Assembly (NCBI RefSeq): GCF_038433205.1 | Contig: NZ_JBCDNA010000003.1 | Span: 372,001-436,000 of the forward strand | Direction of reading: 5' to 3' | Source of the DNA: Lutimonas vermicola | GTDB taxonomy: Bacteria; Bacteroidota; Bacteroidia; Flavobacteriales; Flavobacteriaceae | Length of the DNA stretch: 64,000 nucleotides | Part shown: one piece after another, positions 58,686 to 64,000 of the stretch | Position numbering within the stretch: position 1 is the first letter of the stretch | Layout of the letters: each line of letters begins with the position of its first letter | Position numbers and translations under genes: made by a program | Notes under the pieces: model-generated | The model's database searches: none | What the model was told of the DNA's origin: nothing | The model's input: only the letters and a program-made list of their open reading frames with translations

Positions 58686-60029
58686 TTAAACCAGGTCAAT
58701 CCCTTTAATTTTTTTATGAAGTAAAATGCCCGAACTGTCTGAGAAATTTGCTACAAGATTGCATATGCTGAGGATTCTGCTGTACAGGTCATCCGATGTT
58801 TGTTTGTATTTATCGGGTAACAACATCAAAACCAGTTTGTCATAATTAGAAAGCCTGTGAGCATGTTTATTGTTGACCGCCGTAAGAAAAACATCTAGCA
58901 AATCTGCAATTACTTGGTAACCAGCTATTTCTTTTTCAATCACTTCTTTACTTTGATAGATTTTATCTACACTCAGTTTAATGATATCATTGATCTGTGC
59001 TTCATATTTACACTTCTCAAGCAGGGAATGGTTAAAATCCCCTTTAAGGATGTGATCTTCATTTTCAATAAATATTCGAGCAGCTTCCTGAATAAGGTTT
59101 CCTATGGCAAGGGCTCTTAGATAACTGATACGGTCCTTGGTATTTTGAAGGGAGTTGTATTTTTTTGTGTTGATCGTATCCCTGACCAGGTTGATCAGAT
59201 ATTCCAAAGCGTAATCCTCGGATATCAATCCCAAATTGATGCCATCCTCAAAATCTATTATGGTATAGCATATATCATCAGCAGCTTCGACAATATAGGC
59301 AAGAGGATGCCTCGAAAATGACACATTAGTGTCTTTCCCCCTTTTTTTGAGCCCTAATTCGTGAACAAGTTCCTTAAAGAAATCAAGTTCAGACTGGAAT
59401 ATGCCGTATTTTTTATCAGCAATATGCTGGCTGGGTTTTTTTGGCAATGACTCTTTAGGATATTTTATAAAGGCCCCTAAGGTTGCATAAGAAAGCCTTA
59501 ATCCACCCTGTATGTTGTTTACTGACTCGCAAAGAATCTTAAAACCATTTGCATTTCCTTCAAAATCAATAAGGTCTTGCCATTGTTTTGGATTCAGATT
59601 GTTTTTGAATTGTTGACCTTTCCCCGATAAAAAAAACTCCCCGATCGACTTTTCCCCACTATGTCCGAAGGGAGGATTCCCGATATCATGAGATAGGGCA
59701 GCAGCAGCAACAATGGCTCCAAAATCGTTTGAGCGGAATCCCTTTTCTTCCAATTCCGGATATTTTTCAATGACATACTTTCCAACAATACGACCCAAGG
59801 ACCTTGCTACAACAGAAACCTCAAGGCTATGGGTAAGTCTGGTGTGAACAAAATCTGTTTTTGATAACGGAACTACCTGGGTCTTGTCTTGCAGGCTCCT
59901 GAATGAATCAGAAAAAATGATCCTGTCAAAATCAACTTCGAAACCCAGCCGGGCCTCATCCTGATCGATTCTTCTTCTAATGGTCTGATCTCCGTATCTT
60001 TTTAAAGAGAGTAATTTTTCCCAGTTCAT
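58686..60029 (-). CDS. dgt: Deoxyguanosinetriphosphate triphosphohydrolase (dGTPase-like)
   Basis: A 447-residue HD-domain enzyme. Metal ligands are His67 in TRLTHSLEV and His114-Asp115 in LSHDIGNPPFGHSGE; the N-terminal RIIFSDSFRSLQDKTQV and EAADDICYTIIDFED segments are typical. It removes triphosphate from dNTPs, chiefly dGTP, to control pools. It is monocistronic and ends 8 bp from the convergent DUF3078 gene. Confidence 0.93.
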   Translation of the reverse strand: MNWEKLLSLKRYGDQTIRRRIDQDEARLGFEVDFDRIIFSDSFRSLQDKTQVVPLSKTDFVHTRLTHSLEVSVVARSLGRIVGKYVIEKYPELEEKGFRSNDFGAIVAAAALSHDIGNPPFGHSGEKSIGEFFLSGKGQQFKNNLNPKQWQDLIDFEGNANGFKILCESVNNIQGGLRLSYATLGAFIKYPKESLPKKPSQHIADKKYGIFQSELDFFKELVHELGLKKRGKDTNVSFSRHPLAYIVEAADDICYTIIDFEDGINLGLISEDYALEYLINLVRDTINTKKYNSLQNTKDRISYLRALAIGNLIQEAARIFIENEDHILKGDFNHSLLEKCKYEAQINDIIKLSVDKIYQSKEVIEKEIAGYQVIADLLDVFLTAVNNKHAHRLSNYDKLVLMLLPDKYKQTSDDLYSRILSICNLVANFSDSSGILLHKKIKGIDLV

Positions 60030-60214
60030 GTCTGTAATTTAAGGGTGGAAAGATACATTATTTTGTATATTTTTTCAGGAAAGTTAAGCCTTCTTACAGG
60101 TGATTTTATTCCTTGCAGATACTTTCGATAAGTAATCTTATGCAACAATATTTTTATTTAATGGTAATTATTCTGTTTTCTGTTTTATATTTATCTTCTA
60201 ATTAGACCTTAATA

Positions 60215-62473
60215 ATGGAGAATATTTACTTTTTAATGATCATAGCCTTGATTATTTTGGCTATTGCAGATTTGGTGGTTGGAGTGAGTAACGATGCTGT
60301 CAACTTTTTGAATTCGGCCCTTGGTTCAAAGGCGGTCTCTTTCAGAACCATCATGATCGTGGCAAGTCTGGGTATAGCCTTTGGAGCAATATTTTCAAGT
60401 GGTATGATGGAGGTAGCCAGAAAGGGGATATTTGTTCCGGGGGAGTTTTATTTTAACGAAATCATGATTATTTTCCTGGCGGTGATGATCACGGACATTC
60501 TGTTGCTCGATTTTTTCAATACGCTTGGAATGCCAACTTCTACAACAGTGTCTATAGTTTTTGAATTATTAGGTGCCGCTGTAGCTATGGCAATGATCAA
60601 AATCGGGGCCGATAATGGTTCTTTTTCTGAAGTTGTAAATTATATCAATACAGAGAAGGCAACAGAAATTATATTTGGAATATTGCTTTCGGTTGTTGTA
60701 GCTTTCTCTGTTGGGGTCCTGGTTCAATATGTTTCCAGGGTTTTACTATCATTTGATTTTGAAAAAAAGGCAAAATGGGTAGGTGCGGTTTTTGGAGGTT
60801 TTGCCCTTGCTGCCATTACTTATTTTATTTTTATAAAAGGCTTGAAAGGAACTGATTATTACGCGAATATCAAGCCATTGATAGAAGGGAAGACCTTTTT
60901 AATCATAAGCCTGAGTTTCGTGATTTGGAGCTTACTATCTTATGTGGCAATAATTGTTTTTAAACAAAATATTTATAAGATTATCATCATTATAGGCACT
61001 TTTGCATTAGCTCTGGCATTTGCAGGAAATGATTTGGTGAACTTTATAGGAGTCCCTATCGCTGCATGGCAATCTTACGAAGCCTGGGTCGTTACGGGAA
61101 TTCCGGCCACTGAGTTCAGGATGGACGTATTAAGTCAAAAAGTATCAACACCAACCTTGTTTCTTGTGATTGCAGGATCAATCATGGTAATTACTTTATG
61201 GTTATCCAGTAAGGCTAAAAATGTTGTAAAGACATCCATTGACCTGTCGAGTCAGGAGGATACCAAGGAAAAATTTGAACCTCATTTTTTATCGCGAAAT
61301 CTCGTGAAATTCACAATGATGCTTTCAGAATACACGTCTACGGTTTTACCGGATGGTCTGCAGAGAAAAATTGAGCGTCAGTTTAAAAAACCGGTTATCA
61401 AATTATCAAAAGGCAAGAAACACGAACTTCCTGCATTTGACATGGTCAGGGCCGCGGTGAATCTTATGGTGGCGAGTGTACTTATTTCAATTGCAACCTC
61501 CATGAAATTGCCACTTTCCACTACATATGTGACTTTTATGGTCGCAATGGGTACTTCATTAGCCGACAGGGCCTGGGGAAGTGAAAGCGCAGTGTACAGG
61601 GTTGCAGGAGTCCTGAATGTTATAGGGGGTTGGTTTTTTACTGCCATTGTAGCATTTTTGGCATCGGGAACAGTTGCCTATTTGATCCATCTGGGAGGCG
61701 CAACCATGATCGCAATTCTACTATTGCTTGCGGTTTTATTATTGTCCAGAAACTATATCAAACACAGTAGAATGGTAAAAGAGGTTAGGGCTGAGGACAC
61801 CTTAAATAAGGCAGAAAGCGGTTCGATTCACGGTGTTATTGAAGAGAGTGCAGATAATATATCAAAGGCTTTGAAACGTGTTGGAAAGATCAATTCGATT
61901 ACGATTAATGGATTGATTGAGCAAGATTTGAACAAGTTAAACAAGGCAAGGAAAACAGTTGTGAAACTGGAATCTGAGGTAGAAGATCTTCAAAATGACA
62001 TTTTCTACTTTATTAAAGATTTGGACGATTCTTATCTGGGAGCTAGTAAGTTTTATATTGATGTCATAGGAAGCCTGCAAGACGTAGCACAGTCGTCGGG
62101 CCTGATTGCCAAGGTGAGCCATAAACATGTAAACAATCATCACAAAAAGTTAAAGAAAAACCAAACGGATGAGCTTTTGGATATCAATGATAAACTCTTA
62201 AAATTGTTTGCCAAAATTAGTGAGGTTTTTGATTCTCGAGCGTTTGATAAAATTGTACCTGATATTATCAATTCAAAAAAGACACTGTTGGAGGAAGTGA
62301 AAGCATCAATTCAAAAACAGGTGGAAAGGACCAGAGAAAGTGATTCAATGAGTCCTAAGAACACCACACTATATTTTGTTATTCTTCTGGAAACGAAAGA
62401 TTTAATTATGGCTTGTATTAATTTATTAAATCTTTATTATGAGGAGTATGATGAAAGAAATAGGCCCGTTTGA
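60215..62473 (+). CDS. PiT-family inorganic phosphate transporter with C-terminal PhoU-like domain
   Basis: A 752-residue protein. The membrane part (about 1-515) carries the duplicated PHO4 signatures: GVSNDAVNFLNSALGSKA near the N-terminus and AGNDLVNFIGVPIAA around 268, and later PLSTTYVTFMVAMGTSLADRAWG. A helical PhoU-like domain follows (about 545-745). It should import phosphate, possibly with a cation, and the PhoU-like tail probably gates it. It converges on an NptA-type phosphate carrier. Confidence 0.9.
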   Translation: MENIYFLMIIALIILAIADLVVGVSNDAVNFLNSALGSKAVSFRTIMIVASLGIAFGAIFSSGMMEVARKGIFVPGEFYFNEIMIIFLAVMITDILLLDFFNTLGMPTSTTVSIVFELLGAAVAMAMIKIGADNGSFSEVVNYINTEKATEIIFGILLSVVVAFSVGVLVQYVSRVLLSFDFEKKAKWVGAVFGGFALAAITYFIFIKGLKGTDYYANIKPLIEGKTFLIISLSFVIWSLLSYVAIIVFKQNIYKIIIIIGTFALALAFAGNDLVNFIGVPIAAWQSYEAWVVTGIPATEFRMDVLSQKVSTPTLFLVIAGSIMVITLWLSSKAKNVVKTSIDLSSQEDTKEKFEPHFLSRNLVKFTMMLSEYTSTVLPDGLQRKIERQFKKPVIKLSKGKKHELPAFDMVRAAVNLMVASVLISIATSMKLPLSTTYVTFMVAMGTSLADRAWGSESAVYRVAGVLNVIGGWFFTAIVAFLASGTVAYLIHLGGATMIAILLLLAVLLLSRNYIKHSRMVKEVRAEDTLNKAESGSIHGVIEESADNISKALKRVGKINSITINGLIEQDLNKLNKARKTVVKLESEVEDLQNDIFYFIKDLDDSYLGASKFYIDVIGSLQDVAQSSGLIAKVSHKHVNNHHKKLKKNQTDELLDINDKLLKLFAKISEVFDSRAFDKIVPDIINSKKTLLEEVKASIQKQVERTRESDSMSPKNTTLYFVILLETKDLIMACINLLNLYYEEYDERNRPV

Positions 62474-62530
62474 TATGGAAATATACACAACACCGGGTTG
62501 AATTTATTCGGATTCTGATGGCAGAAAGTG

Positions 62531-64000
62531 TTAGACCGGTTCAAGAATACTATCTTTTTCACTGTAAAGCAATCCGCCAACTTCAATAAGTTTTTTGATC
62601 ATGTCGTTTACATTGGCATGATCGTTTACTAAAGAAGAAGCCATGTCGGTTGTAATCAGATTTTCCCTGATGAGCTTGTTAATATGCTTGTTTCCCAATT
62701 TTGATTCTTCCTTGGCTTTATTTCTCATTTCAATCAACTTGGCGTAGTGGTCATCTTTATTCTCCTCGAGCTTAAACCGGGAAATTGCGCGAAAAACCTT
62801 TACAACCATTCTTCGGAAATTATTGTATTCTTTTTTGATATATTCGTTATCTGAAAAAGTATATACCGAGATATTTCTTCTCAGTTCCTTAACATCCTTG
62901 ATCACTTCGACCATTTTTCGATTTGCAATTTTGATTTCAGAGATCCTTTGATGCTGTTCTTCACTCAGTTCGAGCTCAGATTGAGCGATAGTAGCATATC
63001 TCAGGATTTTGCCATAAATGGTTTTAACTTTATGAATATAAAGATCTCTTATGTTTATATCGATCTCTGCCTTGGATTTTTTTACGAGCGTCTTTAGTTT
63101 TATGTCTGATAACACATCACTTCTATGGATATTCAAAGCATGGAGAACGATTTCATAGATAGCGTTCTCAAATAGATATTTTGTTTCATTTTCAAGTGAA
63201 GAAATTGCAGTTTGGGGAAATTCAAGTGCTGCTCTGTTAAGGAATTTTGGCTCATCTATATCTTTAATTCTATGATCTTTAACCAGTCGTAGGAGCAAAG
63301 ACTCCAGTTTCTTTATAAGAGGAACCATAATAATGACGCCCAAAATATTGAAAATAGTATGGAACAGGGCTAGTTTCAAGGTGTAATCATCCTGACTTAT
63401 GCCAATAATGTGAGCTAATTTGTCTACCAATTTTTCCAACGGGTAAATTAATGAAAGAGCCACCACTCCTGTAATAAGGTTAAAAATTAAATGAGCCAAT
63501 GCAAGTCTTCTTCCGGCAATATTTGATCCAACTGAACCAATCAATGCCGTAATGGTGGTTCCAATATTAGTTCCAATAGCCAGTGCCAGGGCATTTTCAT
63601 ATTCTATCTGCCCGGCAGACAAGGCGGTAAGCACCAAGGCCAGCGAAGCGCTGCTTGATTGCAGAATAGTTGTAATAAAGATACCGATACCGGTATAGAT
63701 TACAACTCCCCAAAATCCTGGAACGGCATAGACCGTCAGGTCAAAATATCTACTGAATACATCAAAGCCCTCTTTCATAAAATGGATCCCCAGAAAAAAG
63801 AAACCTAGTCCCGTGAGGATGTTTCCGAAGCCCTTAAGGGAATTGCTCTTTTGAAAAGAGAAGATGATCCCGAAGATCAGCATGGGCATGGCAAGTATTG
63901 AAATTTGAATTTTGAGACCAAATCCGGCAACGAGCCAGGCAGTGGCGGTAGTTCCGATATTGGCCCCGAAAATTAGCCCGATTCCTCCTGCCAGGCTTAT
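62531..64000 (-). CDS. Na+/phosphate cotransporter (NptA/PNaS family), 5' end beyond window
   Basis: At least 490 codons are in frame up to the window edge; the start is not included. The visible part begins with GANIGTTATAWLVAG from the first inverted repeat (before Met at 63889), then TTILQSSSASLALVLTAL and GTNIGTTITALIGS of the second, the QSSS/GxNIGTT signatures of PNaS carriers. The last 170 residues form a PhoU-like helical domain. It moves phosphate with sodium across the inner membrane. Any start at 63889 would lose essential helices and should not be used. Confidence 0.88.
   Translation of the reverse strand: MSLAGGIGLIFGANIGTTATAWLVAGFGLKIQISILAMPMLIFGIIFSFQKSNSLKGFGNILTGLGFFFLGIHFMKEGFDVFSRYFDLTVYAVPGFWGVVIYTGIGIFITTILQSSSASLALVLTALSAGQIEYENALALAIGTNIGTTITALIGSVGSNIAGRRLALAHLIFNLITGVVALSLIYPLEKLVDKLAHIIGISQDDYTLKLALFHTIFNILGVIIMVPLIKKLESLLLRLVKDHRIKDIDEPKFLNRAALEFPQTAISSLENETKYLFENAIYEIVLHALNIHRSDVLSDIKLKTLVKKSKAEIDINIRDLYIHKVKTIYGKILRYATIAQSELELSEEQHQRISEIKIANRKMVEVIKDVKELRRNISVYTFSDNEYIKKEYNNFRRMVVKVFRAISRFKLEENKDDHYAKLIEMRNKAKEESKLGNKHINKLIRENLITTDMASSLVNDHANVNDMIKKLIEVGGLLYSEKDSILEPV

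Noticed and set aside
1..64000. CRISPR arrays, insertion sequences and prophage genes
   Set aside because: No regularly spaced direct repeats, transposases, integrases or phage structural genes were seen in reading the window and its open frames.
63889..64000. Starting the NptA-like protein at the Met at 63889
   Set aside because: The frame is open to the window edge and encodes the conserved GANIGTTATAW motif before that Met, so the gene is truncated by the window.

Overview
The window looks like a chromosomal segment of a marine-type Bacteroidota, most likely Flavobacteriia. It is AT-rich, with few Shine-Dalgarno sites and many Bacteroidota-type -7 boxes (TAnnTTTG). It carries lineage-typical families: TonB-dependent receptors ending in F, DUF3078, TlpA/DUF4369 lipoproteins, bacterial GGGP synthase, an UpxY-type NusG paralog and a PhoU-tailed PiT. 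There are no phage genes, insertion sequences, rRNA operons or CRISPR arrays. The last gene runs off the right edge.

Layout. (1) 1-2664: a non-coding stretch ending in a truncated tRNA-Ala, a tandem UspA protein and S-adenosylhomocysteinase. (2) 2720-8409, plus strand: Sfp-type PPTase, GGGP synthase, then a thiamine-uptake-like set (YkoF-like protein, PnuC-type permease, NadR-like P-loop kinase), an ArfB-type hydrolase, and a TPP riboswitch in front of a TonB-dependent receptor. (3) 8534-29992: an accessory sulfur/molybdenum island. It holds a DUF3365 haem lipoprotein, a rhodanese, an MBL-rhodanese persulfide dioxygenase-like protein, two SulP carriers, a TlpA protein, a cytoplasmic molybdopterin enzyme with a fused FeS/NrfD-type partner, a nearly complete bis-MGD cofactor pathway (moaD, moaE, moeB-like, mobA, moaC, moeA, moaA), two half-size YeeE proteins and a Crp/Fnr regulator. 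(4) 30017-49191: envelope sugars and surface proteins (WaaA, aminotransferase, GalE, RfbB, a TPR/beta-barrel pair, a TlpA lipoprotein, FtsE, two glycosyltransferases, UpxY, UDP-glucose dehydrogenase, Wza-like protein), then OsmC, dipeptide epimerase and RsmI. (5) 49358-64000: housekeeping and ion transport (AspS, ClC, GlpQ, TadA, MurI, Dxs, DUF3078, dGTPase, PiT, NptA-like).

The main result is in region 3. Three divergently placed transcription units (the MBL-rhodanese gene, the YeeE pair, and the FeS/NrfD plus molybdoenzyme operon) each have a palindrome GTAACA-N2-TGTTAC (one arm base differs in the third). In all three the centre lies exactly 35.5 bases upstream of the last base of a TAnnTTTG-like -7 box. 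That puts an activator at about -41.5, as in class II Crp/Fnr promoters, and the island carries its own Crp/Fnr gene next to one of the sites. The inferred pathway is uptake of reduced sulfur (YeeE), oxidation of persulfide to sulfite (MBL-rhodanese), oxidation of sulfite to sulfate with electrons to quinone (SoeABC-like molybdoenzyme), and sulfate movement by SulP, with the Moco genes alongside. The regulatory geometry is seen in the sequence; the substrate assignments are inference.
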